A stretch of DNA of 64,000 bases from Acanthaster planci (taxonomy: Eukaryota; Echinodermata; Asteroidea; Valvatida; Acanthasteridae), in NCBI RefSeq assembly GCF_001949145.1, contig NW_019091364.1, forward strand, positions 2,890,916-2,954,915, written 5' to 3'. This document shows positions 1-12,900 of the stretch, piece by piece. The notes under the pieces were generated by a model. It saw only the letters and a list, made by a program, of their open reading frames with translations. It was not told the origin of the DNA and made no database searches. The position numbers and the translations under genes are program-made. The number at the start of each line of letters is the position of its first letter. Positions within the stretch are counted from its first letter, which is position 1.

Positions 1-285
1 TTTTTTGGATTTCTTAATGATTCAGAATTATGCTTGCCATCAGACAGTTGCTTTAACTTTGAAAGAAGGCTGTGAACTCAGTTTTGAAATTAACGGAGAC
101 TATTTTTTCACCGGTAGCAGTGCAAGCAAAGGCAGTTTATGTAATTACGTGCTCTTGCAGCCCTTTTCATTAGCATATTTTCTTTCAAAATCTTGGACAA
201 AAATTTTGAAATGAAAATGGAATTGTATGCATTGAGGGGCCTATTGGTGAATGCTGGATTACTTTTTAAAGAAAACTTGTATATG

Positions 286-288
<3 letters not shown>

Positions 289-320
<32 letters not shown>
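289..320. repeat. (TA)n microsatellite
   Basis: About sixteen uninterrupted TA units, seen directly. The tract lies 45 bp before the first R1 repeat copy. It is a simple repeat with no sign of coding. Confidence 0.95.
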
Positions 321-322
<2 letters not shown>

Positions 323-364
323 ATAATATAATATTATATTACATGCCTAAATTTATAACATGTA

Positions 365-562
365 ATGAGCCTCGAGCTAAAACCAAGAGAGGGGGCAATT
401 TTCTCATCAACGGAGGCTCTTTTGGTCGGAACTGAACTTTTTCACGACCGACTATGAACTGCACGCATTGCGGTGGCATCGCTATACCAACAAAATGGCC
501 ACTCCCGACCCATTTGGCTCTGTTGAACCGATGAGGGGGTGCTTCTGCTCGAGGCGGATAGA
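365..562 (+). repeat. Dispersed repeat R1, copy 1
   Basis: First of six copies of an approximately 190-200 bp element. Landmarks in order are a GAGCT box followed by CCAAGAGAGGG, the core GGAGGCTCTTTTGGTCGG, an ACGACCGACTATGAA stretch, ACCAACAAAATGG, and the end block GCTTCTGCTCGAGGCGGAT. The plus orientation is defined by this order. No terminal inverted repeats or open frame were found, so it resembles a short nonautonomous element. The family is not one I can name. Confidence 0.75.
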
Positions 563-654
563 TGGCCATTGTTCACGCGGGAAATCCCGTTCCTGCCGAA
601 GCATGTCGCTCAGCTGTGCTGGATTATTGTCTTCGCTGTGGTTTTCATTGTCAT

Positions 655-878
655 CCACTTTGGTTTAACGTAAATGCAATCGTTCACCACTTATCGACCC
701 GATGCGCGTTTGGAAAGGTGTTGGCCAATCACAGCGCGCGGAATTTGTCGACCCTTTCCAAAGGCGCATCAGGTCGACAAATTTCGCGCATTGTGATTGG
801 CCAACGCGTTGCAAACTCTTCGAGGCGCACTATTGTGAATCGCCCGTATTAGATATCACTTACGTTTAACGTGATGAG
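655..878. mobile_element. Palindromic foldback element P1
   Basis: The inner arms (721-753 and 772-804) are 33 bp each and differ at only three positions. Each carries TTGGCCAATCACA and AATTTGTCGACC. Weaker complementarity continues outward to a GTTTAACGTAA block near 663 and its inverse ACGTTTAAC near 862-872. The shape is that of a nonautonomous inverted-repeat transposon. No target-site duplication was resolved and no second copy was found in the window. Confidence 0.6.
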
Positions 879-1706
879 AAAAATTCGAAGATCAATAAAG
901 CAGCTTCACAATTTTAGTAGACGTTTTCGTCTCACTACTGGTTAAACTACGGTTATTTAAAGATTGTTTTTGGTACAGAACGACTGTTGTCAAGTTTCTT
1001 CATTTCTCCCACACCCATGGAAATAAAAGTAGTCTCTGTTTTGGAAACGCGGATGTCAGTAAACCACTAATATGCAAAATGCGTGATAATCAGCCGATAT
1101 CTGATCGTCTCGGGATGTACGCTACACAATGGCATTTAATCGATACCAGAGCACCGTGCTAATGGTGATTCGGACAAGCGACAGTTCTCCCAAAGGTTGA
1201 GACGTAAGCCCCAGTGTCGAGTGTCCGACGGAAATGTCTGTTTCTGTATCAAGTACAGCATCTCGTAATCATGGAGATCTTGCGGAGTTTTCTTACAGAA
1301 TCATAAGGAGACTAAGGCAGGATGTGACAGGAGGTTGGCCGAGCGAGACGGTGCCTGTCTGCTACCGCCGGCGTCGTGCCGGCTGAGAAAGCGGTGCTCC
1401 CTTGAAATCAGAGAGGCCCGCGCTTGATTTTAATTGCTTGCGCCCTATCCGTCAACGACTAAAGGAGACTAATCGGGACGGACTGTAGGTACTGAAGAGT
1501 AAAAACAAAACTAGAAATCAGTGCGTGACCCCAAACGTCGCGTTATCAATCACGAAGTTTTTAGTCACGTGGTGGATGTACTGTTATGGTAGGAGTATTA
1601 AGTTTAAAAAAAGATTATAAGCTGTTATTAATTCCGCACTACATGTCTTTCCGTCCTGTCGATTCCTCAGATGCACCTGTCCCTATGTGGACACTTTCCA
1701 AGATTG
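879..1706. other. Noncoding stretch, nothing recognised
   Basis: No plausible exon, repeat or structured element was recognised on either strand. Confidence 0.5.
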
Positions 1707-1980
1707 TGATTGGTCGAGTTTGTGAAAGTCACCGTTCTCGTTGGTGCGCTTGTTGAATTCTGACGCACTGGTTGGTCCAATTGTTGACAGTGAGCTCTGA
1801 TTGGTCCAGCTTTTGCTGATTGTCAGTTTCACTTAACCATTCCACTGTTCCCACACCATTTAGTTGGTCAGAGTGTTGAACCCGTGCTCACAGATAGGCC
1901 TCAATATTCTGCAAACTCCCAATTGGTTGAATTTGTTCACCGTCTTCTTTTGATCGGTCGAAATGAATGCAGCTCACAAG
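1707..1980. repeat. Degenerate ~31-bp tandem array with ATTGGTC motif
   Basis: The motif TGATTGGTC, or close variants (TGGTTGGTCC, TAGTTGGTCA, CAATTGGTTGA, TGATCGGTCG), recurs near 1707, 1738, 1769, 1797, 1861, 1921 and 1951, usually followed by a TTGTTGA-like segment. The spacing is close to 31 bp, with weaker units filling the gaps. It looks like a decayed minisatellite. Each unit carries an ATTGG, the inverse of a CCAAT box. Confidence 0.5.
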
Positions 1981-2824
1981 AGAGTTAGTTCAGCTTCTTC
2001 TTGCGTATGCTTGATACTGTAGTTACCTGCTCTCTCGAGGAAATACTCTCATTCCGACTAGTCCCGTATTCCGGCTGACAGGTTTTCTATTTGAACCGAG
2101 AGGTGAACGTCCCCACATCACCTGGCTTTGAATGCCGTCCTCCAATGATGACAAACCGATAGCCACCCTTGCATCACCGTCACTTCTCAACGTGTGGAGC
2201 GTTGACACAGCCTGCTGCGGGTTGCCTTACGCAGGGGGCTCAGGGGAAATGTTGACTTAGTGTTACAGACAGTCGCAAAAACAGCCTTGCGGGAGCGTTT
2301 TGTTTGCAGAATTCCAGCACATCGACCTGTCTTGTTTGAATGGGCTCCCACTGGCTGTGGGAAATTGTTACACAGCCGTAACAATTTGCAAAAGGTGTGC
2401 GCAGGGCCTTCTCGAATTACCTACTAAATGGGTTTCTGACCGCGTATTTTTGAATTTGATGCAGAAAGACAAATCTGGTTAGTAATTTTTATGATCCTTA
2501 AAGTATAATAACGTGACAGCTTGTTTTAAAAGTCAAATGGTGGTAGAGGAATGAAGGCCTATAACAAAATGTTCAATCAGAAAACTTACAAATTTTTGAA
2601 AGGATTGGTTAGCTGTATTGCTTCAAACCGCTCGAAACTTTAAAACCAAAACAAGTAAGAAGATCTCTCGCGTTGTACATAGTTGGAGACCCTGCTGTTC
2701 CTCCCGTATCTGGGTAATATGTTTCGGACCGCATGACCTTTCTATCTTGCTTTCTTCCCCGTTTTACCCATCTCCCGTTGTCACAACGTTTCGAATCAAC
2801 GAACAGACCGGGATCTGATGTAAT
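1981..2824. other. Noncoding stretch with one small hairpin
   Basis: The only structure noticed is a hairpin at 2362-2387 (AAATTGTTAC, six-base loop, GTAACAATTT). Open frames of about 60 codons on both strands match nothing I recognise. Confidence 0.4.
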
Positions 2825-3022
2825 CGACCTCGAGCTGGACCAAGAAATGGCGCCATTTTCTTAGTAATGGAGGCTCCTTTGGTCGGAACGGAACTTCGCT
2901 GGTCCACGAACGACCAGGAAATCCACTCGTCATGGTTGCATCGCTACCGACAATATGAATACTCCCGACTGACACGATTTCTCAACTGATGATGGGGTGC
3001 TTCTGCTCAAGGCGGATAAAAT
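2825..3022 (+). repeat. Dispersed repeat R1, copy 2
   Basis: Same order of blocks as the first copy: GAGCTGGACCAAGA, the core GGAGGCTCCTTTGGTCGG, a CACGAACGACC stretch, CATGGTTGCATCGCTACC, and the end block GCTTCTGCTCAAGGCGGATAA. It has the same orientation as the first copy and opposite orientation to the four copies in and after the receptor gene. Confidence 0.8.
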
Positions 3023-3739
3023 GAACTCTCTGGAAAGAAGAGTAGGAAATTTGCGCTACGAAAATTTTCACTGAGTTTATTAATTTGACTATTGATTCCT
3101 GTGGAAGAAATATCCATCCGTTCCACCGACCCGCATGAAACTTCTTGTCCTGTCATGTGCCACCAGAAAAAAAGAAGAAGAAAATCTCAATCATTTCGAA
3201 AGTTGGCCGAGACAAACAGAGAAATTCCTCGTATCATATCATTAATATCCAATTTATGATGTTTGGACGGAATATTGGCAAGAGCAGGGGAACGTCAGTG
3301 CAGATAAGTCAACAATTTTACACACTTCAATCTACTTCAAGGTGGTTATTTGTATTTGATTTACTGGTGGGTTTCCCCTTTTTTCTGACGAATTAACTTC
3401 CTTCAGAGGGCCTCACAACGACATTGCAGCAGTCCTCCGAAAGCACTTGCTTTTTTTCATCAGGTCCCCTTTTTAGGATGCTTAAAGGTAAACGTGCGAG
3501 AGAAAGTCTCGAGTTATCAGGCTTCCCACCCCTCCAGACAGCTCTGTGCACGGGATGAGAGGAAATTCACGGTGCTCGCAGTCATAGCGACAGGATCTCG
3601 CCAACCTGTAAGAAGAAGAACAATGCTTCAACCGTCACTTCGGGCGCCGTCAGTATGAGGCGGTCACGTGCCGTAAGGCATTGGCTGAACCTAAAAAAAG
3701 TATCTCACAACTTGTATAAAGGCGTGTTCACAACTACAG
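3023..3739. other. Noncoding stretch, nothing recognised
   Basis: Contains a purine-rich tract near 3168-3185 and no recognisable exon or repeat. Confidence 0.4.
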
Positions 3740-3918
3740 CCGAAGGTGAAAGCGAAGCGAATTTGACGCCACGAAAGATTTCCAGCAACATTTCGCGCTG
3801 TAAAATTCGCGCTGCAAATTCGCACGAGTTGAGCAAGTTTCAGGTCGTGCGAATTTGCAGCGCGAATACTTGATCTGACGTCAAAAATTTGCGTTTGTGT
3901 TCGCTTTCGCACTACGTA
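3740..3918. mobile_element. Palindromic foldback element P2
   Basis: A perfect 23-bp inverted repeat (3805-3827 with 3845-3867, arms reading ATTCGCGCTGCAAATTCGCA onward) encloses a 17-base loop. Interrupted complementarity continues outward, for example GTGAAAGCGAAGCGAATTTGACG near 3746 against TGACGTCAAAAATTTGCG and TTCGCTTTCGC near 3878-3910. Open frames on the two strands mirror each other because of the palindrome, so they are not genes. Confidence 0.6.
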
Positions 3919-6900
3919 TGAACCGGCCCGAACAGCGCAGCTTTTTTGTGTAAAGGACGTGCGAGCTTTCCTGGATTCTTCGTCAGTTTTGCGTCAGTGT
4001 CGGTTGGGCATTTTGAAAAGTTGGCGGTAAAAAAGATGAAATGAAATTTTGGCTGCCGGTAGCTCACACCGTTCGCTATCCCTAAAATGGAGCATCCAGA
4101 GAAGTACAGATTGTCAACAAAGAGAAATTCAGCAGCGACTTAATCAGATTACCTTAAAGGATTGGCAACAGCGAAAAGCTCTCTTCCAATCAATTTTGAA
4201 TAGCCCTTTTGTGAACTTCTCAAAAACATTTCACAATGATTACCTTATTCGTCTCGAGAATTTAGTCTTTATATCCGATTGTATCTTCACTTCGTACTCT
4301 AATTCCATTCAAGCAGATCGGTGATATTTATCTAAAAGCAAGTCCATATAACTTCATGTCATTATTTAGTTACCATATAGTCGTCTGTTCCGTCCTATCT
4401 TCGGGAAGGTATTGCAGCATTTGCCTTCCTCGAAGGGAGCTATTGAGGCTCGGGCGGTTTCTCCTTGATAAATTGGTTGAAAGCTTTTCATTTCCGCGAG
4501 ATACTTTCGAGTCGGGGGCCCGCGAGCGGAATGGCCGGGCTCGTAATAGGGAGAAGATGCGCCAGTCCCCTTCGCACGCGTGCTCTATCGCGTGACCCTG
4601 GCATCCACCTTATTTAGGACAGATGATCACCCGGAAATCGGCGGGTTAGTGCTCCTCCGATCCCTGGGAAAGTCAAAGATAGAAACATGGGCCGAGCTTG
4701 TCGTCACAATTTAACAAAAAATATACCGCTGCAAATGAACTTTAGACCTGAAACCGGCTCAAGACGATTATGACTTGTTTATCCATCTTGCAACCAATTT
4801 CAGCAGATCGAAAACAAGGCCAATGGTGCGTAATAGCTCCCTGAAAACTCTTAAATCCACAGGAATGTTTGTACCCTGACTTTCTTATATGCTTTATCTA
4901 GAAAATCTGATACAAATACTCTTCTGCGACGGTAAAATAGTGCTCTTTCACAAATTAACCAGCGAAAGCAGTTCGTCCATCATTGCTATATTGCAGAATT
5001 GTTTAAACATTACGCCCCATTTCGAATGGATCTTGTACCTCTTTGGATTACTTAAGATAGATCTAATTCTATCCAATTTTTTATGTTGTACGCTCTTTGG
5101 AAATTAAACAAAAGAAGAGATTATGAGGCTTAATTATAATTCAGAATCGTTGACGCAGACTCTTCGACTTTAATGTATGCATTAACCTGGTACCGACAAA
5201 CATTAAGTTTGCTGCTCTGAGTTTGATTAAGTGGCCGCATTTTTACGTTTTACCATCCCTTGGTTTTATTGCAATTTTGGTAAGTTGTCGAAATTGTATC
5301 AGGGCGAAGGGTATAAATACAAAATACATGCACTAAAGCCGTATTTACTGCATTTAAGGATGCATTTTTTCAGTGGCAGTTTTCCCACGCATCGTCCTTG
5401 ATACCCGCTCACAGACTCGTTTTGGAAGATGAGACTCCTTCCAGAATTTGTGCAAGAGGAAATGCTATTGAACTTTACTTGAAATCGAACTCGAGGTGTC
5501 TGTTATCCCTCTGTTATTAAGAAGTGTGAAATCATGCAGGATTTGGGGGATATATTAGCCGGATATTCCCTACACTTCCACGCTTCGAGACGGAGGATAT
5601 TTTGTCCTCTCAAGGTTGCTGTGAATCGTATATAGCACATGCTGGAGCCGGAATCTGTGGCTTCCATTATTTCATTACATGCCATCAACATTCGCTTTTA
5701 CGTCCGTATTTGGTCACGCTTTAAAGAATCCCATTCTCAGTGAGTAATAATCTCACATTTCAGCCCAAACAGGCGGGGAAAAAGTTGATATGGGGACGGC
5801 ATTAGTGATCCGTAGTGAACCAAATATATGGTGAATCAAATATAGTGATTAAATAAGTGTTTTATTATCGTGTTTATTGTTACACAATGTAAAAGATATA
5901 CCGGTTTGTTCCTCTTTTTTATCTTAATCGCAAACTGCCCGCTGTCAGCATCATTTTTTATGCTTCCACCTTTCAACCCAGACAATTTCCTTTGATATTT
6001 TTTTTATCGCATTTACAACTCTGGTAATGGATAAGAACTGGTTTATACTCGCGCAAAGGAAAATACGAACGGAATTCTGTGATGTCAGACCAAGCAAATT
6101 GGCTATTTAGCAAAAGGCGATCACATTTCCACTCAATTTTTTTACGTCAAATTTGACTGTCTTGTGCATTCGCCAGACGGAAGCATGAACCTTCCTTAAC
6201 CATGTTTTGTCGTTCACATTGTCGTTTCAATGTCGTTTGGGGTTGCTTTTGCTGTTCTCCCTAGTTATGCTCTCCTGGTCTTTGCCAACTATGCACACAC
6301 GATCTCAGTCAGGTCACTTATCGCTTATAAAATAATGCCTTCGGTCAGCAAAAAAGCAATTAGGTCCATTCCACTCACAGACAATTTGCCACGGTTTGCG
6401 AGATAGCTGTGCACGTTCAGTGGGAATTGGTTAGGGTGGGTTTCTTGCGCGAGCAGAATGTGCTTGTCAGTAGTTTAAGTTGCGAAACCACTCTTATCTC
6501 GATGGTACTTAGCATTCCGACAGGGGAGTGTTACACTTTATAATAGAGACCACAGTGGTGCGAAATTGCGTGTTAAGAACGCCGATGCCCGCAACAAAAT
6601 GAGTCCACAGCAAAGTGGTTAATTCTCCACAAATCTATTAGTATATTTTAGGAATCTACTTCAAAATCCCGATTAAGAAACGTAGTTTCGCCGAAGTGGT
6701 TTACATTTCTTACAAATTAAATCAATTCGTCGTGTCAAGGGCAAGTTCAGGGCTGACAGTTACAACTGTCAAAACAATTCAACCGACGAAAGTCAAATAT
6801 AAACGGCACACCTGGTACTGTCATAAATATATGCTTTCAATTAATCCTAATCTGCGACACATGTTTTCTCATTTCCCTTCAGAGATTGACTCCTAATCCT

Positions 6901-9900
6901 GGCGACTCTTCTTCTCTAAAAATGCTCCAGATTATTTGTGTTAATGGGTAACCTTCCCTCCCAAGACTAGAGGTATTTGAAAAATGGGTCGGTCATCTTT
7001 ATCTTGCCAGTACTGGCCCCTGAGAATAAGGCTACGGTCGACGAAGGAGATGTCGCTTTGTTCAGTGCAGGATTACAGTTTCAGAGCACTGTAGGCGTGC
7101 TTCAAGGCTATCTCGTCCTTGATAGTGATCACATCGGCCAGCGTCGCGACTCTCCGCTCCCCTGGCAACCGGATTATTCGGTGGCCAAAGCCTTTAATCG
7201 CCAGCGCTGAAACACCAGCAAAATGGGAGGGATGAAATGGCACGAGTCCCAAGGTGAGGGCGATCAAGGAAGATGAGGTGTCGATGATTGGAGAGATCAA
7301 GTGCCGCAGTTGTAGAAAAAAACAAAAACAAAACAGGATACTTACCGTTTGGCCTCATTGCGAAGACAGTGTCTACTCTCAGCTTGTGGTCAATAATTGA
7401 TGGAGGCTGCGTGTGTTGAGTATTAAGCTGATTCTCCCTCTGTCGAGGCCTGCTCTTTTCTTCACCTTGCGAGAGGAATTCTGGCCCGGGATCTCTGGGT
7501 GTTGTTTGACCTTGTGTGACAAATTAATATCAAGAAGCGTTTGTGCTGACCTTACTTGGGGGCGGCGAATCACGTCACAGAATTACAAATTTAAGGCCAA
7601 CCTAAATTGTATTTGAATGAAAAAAGTATGGTGTGATGTTGGCATAATTAAAAATAGTTGAATGCTACTGATTCCAACCTGAATCGATTATTTTTAGAAC
7701 ATGCTTTATCGTCTTCTGGTGAAAGCACGACAGTGATATATTGAAGGAAATGGCAGGCGTGTCATAATGATGACTGGTCGTCAAGAAGGTCGAGTCGAGT
7801 CACGGTTGGCGTGCCACGATTTGAACCACTGATATTCATACACCCAGACATGAGAGGGACACAGACTGGGTAGAGGTTGGCCTGTACATAGATTCGAATT
7901 GAAGTATAAGTACACATCCGTAAGATGTTTACGTGTGCCTCCAAGAGAGGTGTAATGTACAGGTTTCAGTGTTGCTGTAAGTCGCTTAATTTTTGTGTGC
8001 TAGTCAAGTCGAGACGCCAAACCCCTTTGACTTTGGACGCATAAAAATGTCAAATCGTTACAAATCTGGTAAGCAAATCAAAACTTTTGCACTCCCAAGA
8101 AGTGTCTCTGCAAGCAAATTGTAAAAGAAAAGAGAGAAAAAAAGATTGTGTTTTTTTGAAAGCTCCCCTATAAACAAGCGTGAATCATCGGCTTTGCAAT
8201 CATGCTTCATGCATAAAAACAGCAAGATAGCCTGTCAAGAGATCACGCTAGCTTTAAATGGGATTTGCACTTAAAAAGAAGCGTAAAGAAGACATTCAGT
8301 TCACCTTGTTTTCATGCATATTACTGATATGTTACAAAATTACAAACAAGATCAAAATACTTGTTTTAATTGGAGGTGGAAAAGAGGTTTTGTTTTTATT
8401 CTTAGACAGTTCTTTCATAAACGAATACACTAGGTCGCTATTTCGATGTTGTCATACAAGGCACTTTTTGCCAGGAGAATTAGAACAGACCCCCCACAAA
8501 ATCAGTCCTTACAACTCATCCACCGACATTGTTTGAAGAAATTTTGACCACTACTTTTGTCGAAACAAGCATCTTAACATGAAAATTAGGTCCTACACGT
8601 AATTCATATTCCTGTTCTCCCTATAATTACATCACGCTTTGCTCATGACTATAGCATTGGAATCTTCATTTGCAAAAAAATCAAATATGTTGAGATTTCT
8701 CCCTTCTACTGCTACAGAGGAGGTGGAAAGTAGTCGCAACCTATTAATGAAGCTCATAAAACCCCATTACCTGGTTCCTTTAAAAGCCCAGTGAAACAAA
8801 GTGATTAAAATTGACAACTTGACACAATCATGCCATGGAAAAAGGAACTTGAGCAGCCGGAAACTGTGAACAGACCCACCACAATCAAACGGGATAAGCC
8901 GGGGAAGATTTCCCTATCTAGAAAATGACCGGTGTGAGGAGTTATTGTGGCGCCACGAGGTTGTATGCTTGAAGGAATCAGTTTTGTGTTAAGTCCCCTC
9001 TGGAAATACCATCGCCCTGGTTTGGTGATGAGGTTAGTCCGCTGGCGTGTTGCAAATTCGGTTGCCAGCCGTCAACGGGCGCGAGTGCATGCAAATTTTA
9101 ACTTGAAACAAACTGCCTCGCGGAAAGGGACTTTGTATGCGAGGCACACACCTTGGCGCGAACTCGACTCGGTGATAGAAAATATACCTCGAGTATGCCA
9201 GTTATGCCCCGTGCACCATGTCGTCGTAGACGAGGCTCACATCTGTGAGCTTCGTCCTGAATTATCAGATCGGTGGGCTAGAGAGGGCGCTACATACCCC
9301 ATCGTTCCCAGGAGTCGAAGTAAGAGCCTAGGCCATGTGCATGTACTGGCAAAGCACGCCTCGAAAAAAATGGGCCAAACTGACTTGCAAAAGCGCGTGT
9401 CTGGCAACTGAAGAGGCAGAATCATGCAATACGGTGGGCGAATTGTCCCGAAGTCCCACCCTCGTGCAATATCCCTCGCCGTGTGGCTGCTTTAATAGGA
9501 TGACTAGAATCGAGACCATAACCTAGCACTTCTCCCCACAGGTGCGGCGTAGTGCTGTCCCGTTGCAATAGCATGTTTGTTTTCCTCGGGTCGATCTTGC
9601 CTGATTTTCGCCGAACGTGTGCCACCAGCAGCACGTCGTCCGTGCAGGTTTCTCGACAACTCCTACATTACCCAAATCATTTAAGTTAACGGAGAGTCAC
9701 GACTCTGGTCACTAAACCCGGATCGGTTGATGCTTTTCGCAGAGAAGGGACTACTAAAGTGCCTGTGCAGCTACTGAAGTGGGGGCAATATTTAGACCCC
9801 CCCCCAAAAAAAATGCTGGCTTCGGCCACTTCTGCACCCAAAGTGTGATCACGATATTTGGTTTCTGCTGAAAAACAGAATAAGGACACAGTACTGTATG

Positions 9901-12900
9901 TTATGATTACTCAAGCTACACTTACGAATCAAATAAGGCAATAGAAATGGCTTCTGTATGCCGTTACTTGATCTATTTCTGTCTTCTTCGTTAGGATGCA
10001 AATACCTGGAAAATACCCATGTTGTGAATTTCTTTGGCGTCTCTACAAAAATTACCCCTCTACAGCAATGAGACCCACTCAAAAATTCTGTTATCCCATA
10101 GGACGTGAGATTATGGATTGATTCTGGAATTAGGCTGATAAGAAGCTGATATTTAACAGCTAACAATGAATAGTGAGCAGATCTCCTGATGTTTTTCATG
10201 ATTAATTACCCCCCCCCCATTTCAGCCGAATGTTTGTTATCAGCTGTCTGCGAGTGAAAAGGTGCGTGCGCTGATCTTGCACCAGCCAAATGGCTTTCGT
10301 GAAAATGTTTTGAAATGTTTGAAATGACGTCGATAAGTTGAACTCCGCACAAAGCTCCCATCGACAGTAATGCTTGGCATCGATTCTGTCACCGTGTCAC
10401 GTGCATGTCGGAATGCGAATCAAGAATGAAGAAATGAAAATATCCATTCTTTTGCCCACTCAGCTTTAGGAATTCCAAAGATGGCGCGCAAGCCTCGTTG
10501 CAAAGGGCAGGTTAGGACCACGAAAGGCACTTTCTCATGTTGACACTAAGCCAGAGTTGCAGATGCAAACGGGTTTTCCGGGAGGAAAAATTTCGGTCGA
10601 AAAGACGACAGTGTTGACGTGACTTTGCCAGATGTCTGCTCTCACTCGTACGCACACACGTGCGAGCGCTGGGATACCACGGATGGCAGAAATAGCTTGC
10701 AAATTGTCTCGTCCGTGTTGTCCGCGCAGTGCCGTCATGCCGCGAACAGCCGCGTCTGTCCAAATATCATCCCGGGGGCCCTGACACTGTTTACCCAGGA
10801 TAAATTAGATTTCGTCAGCTGGCCTCACGTCCGGGCGATCGAGGGGACGGAGTTTTATTTTTGTGGGGGTACGGAGGAGGGCAAGCGCCCACCGAATTAC
10901 GTTGTCTCTTTTACCAGCCTGGGCCGATATCCCGTCTTAAATATTTGCACATGCATTTTGAGAAAGGATTGATCGGAGATTGCAAAATGTTTCACACGTA
11001 TACTAGGCCAGGGTCAACAGCCACACAGTAAGCATGTACACCACTGGGATTTCGTAATTATATATTTAAACTGAACTGTAATTCTCCCTGCAGTTCCAGC
11101 GACTACGAGACAGGGGACCCTGCCACTTACTAAACAAATCAGGAATGGAGCCTAAATTGTTACGTTACAAACCACCTCAAAAGACTGTTTCATCTGACAT
11201 CTGAGGGTGTTCATACTATATTCAACCTGCCATGTTTCAATCCACTGATTTGCAAAACTGGAACACGTCTTGAAATCCCGCATTTCTTTGCTCGCCAATT
11301 AATGTTGCGCGCGGTCAATTTTACTTTGCATTTTCGTAAATTATTAACCAGGTTTTAGCATGGGATTAATAAGCCGATCGCAACCAGTAAGTCACATGAC
11401 TTAAAGTGGGTGTTGAACATCAACAAACACGGCAAAGTGTGTCATAAGTGCTCTTTACCAAAAAAAAAGTTTACAGTGGCTGCGCTTCTCTGACTACTGG
11501 TGTGCTGAGTGCTATACAGAAAATTGGCTTTATTTTTTATAAACAATACTTAAAAAAGACCACATTGCTATGGGAGGACGCCACGTCTGTTGATGTTTAA
11601 TACCCACGCTGTGTCACGTGACGTAGCTGGTGCAATCGGTTTTTAGTCGTTATGACCAGAGGCATAGAATACGATGGCAAAATCTTTCCCACACGATGAA
11701 AGTTTTGTCACCACAGTGAGCCAAATATTATCAAAACCGATTCTTTTGCTGTAAGTTTGCCTCCGGTGACGAATCCGGTAAGAGCTTTGATTTTGCTTTC
11801 AACCGGTATGCGGGTTCAGTGGTGCAAACACGTTCATGACCGCCTGCTATTCAGGGTCTCGAAAACTAAAAGTGTAGGGTTCTTTTGGATGGGATTCCAC
11901 CAAGTAACTTTTGAAACAAGCTTGATCAGGATTTTGAATGAAAATGATCCAACCGTCTCTTTGCATTTTGCCTTTTATTTTCTTCTGTTTCTGGCAGTAA
12001 CTTCGTCGGGAAATAAGCATCGTGGAAGTTTAACTTCTTCACTTTTCTCGTCGATATTGCTTGGTCCATTATTAAGGCAACGACCAACGAGATTTGGCGC
12101 CAGAAAACTGCTGAAAGTAAACTCAGTGTCATTGCGGGATCGCAGTTTCATGACGTGCCGCGCTGTCCATTCGTTTATATTGGAGCAACTGGACCCCGGA
12201 ATGTCAGCCCCAAAATAATCTCGAATGACGGGTATTATGACAGACGCTCTCCTTTGAGTCAATCAGAAAGTGACTGATTCTTGGATGATGGCCTTTTCAT
12301 GTTGGACTTTGCTCGGTAGTTATTGGCCCCGTTTCGGCCGGAAATTCGCCTTGATGGCCCCGCCACCGAGTGATTTTATCAGCGCGCTTTGACAGATCCC
12401 GATCCCGGAGCTCTGTTGATGTTTTTCTTTCCCATGTCGTTTGTCCGAGATTTTCTTAGTTCATTATCCATGGTGCAGCTCTTGTTTGACAGATACGGCT
12501 CGGTCATTGAGGATGAAACCTGTCAAAATCTTTCGGCAGAGTTTCATTCTCATAAGAAAGACATGCGGACATTCATGTATTTTGGGCCCAACATCTCTTG
12601 GTTTGTGCTACATAAGGCAAAGTGGGGAAGTTAAGCTCAAAACTACCCCCGAGCAATATTTCCAAAGCTGTAAATACACGTTTTCCCAAACATTGATACT
12701 TGAACTAAAATAGACAGCCAAATGAAAAGCTTTGAAGGTTGATTTCATTTCTTCCGATGCTCATTTTCTCTTCACAAGTACCTACCTCTTCATGTAATAT
12801 GTCATTTAAAGTTAAATGTCAACCTCTGTATCTCTGTATCTGTACGTTCTTAATACACATGGGGAAGAAGGTATTAAGGATAATTATAAAGTGGTTTATT

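Noticed and set aside
3655-3912. Overlapping open frames with mirrored protein segments
   Set aside because: The similarity between the two strands comes from the P2 palindrome.
8947-9411. 154-codon plus-strand open frame
   Set aside because: No domain, no splice context and a composition like translated noncoding DNA. Frames of this length are expected by chance in 64 kb.
11757-12218. 153-codon plus-strand open frame with a hydrophobic stretch
   Set aside because: The hydrophobic run is short, no receptor-like sequence follows, and a 95-codon frame overlaps on the other strand.
12389-12634. Open frame with FDRYGSVIEDETCQNLSAEF, considered as the first-cysteine exon
   Set aside because: No donor site follows in a suitable phase and the surrounding residues do not match the domain's first helix.
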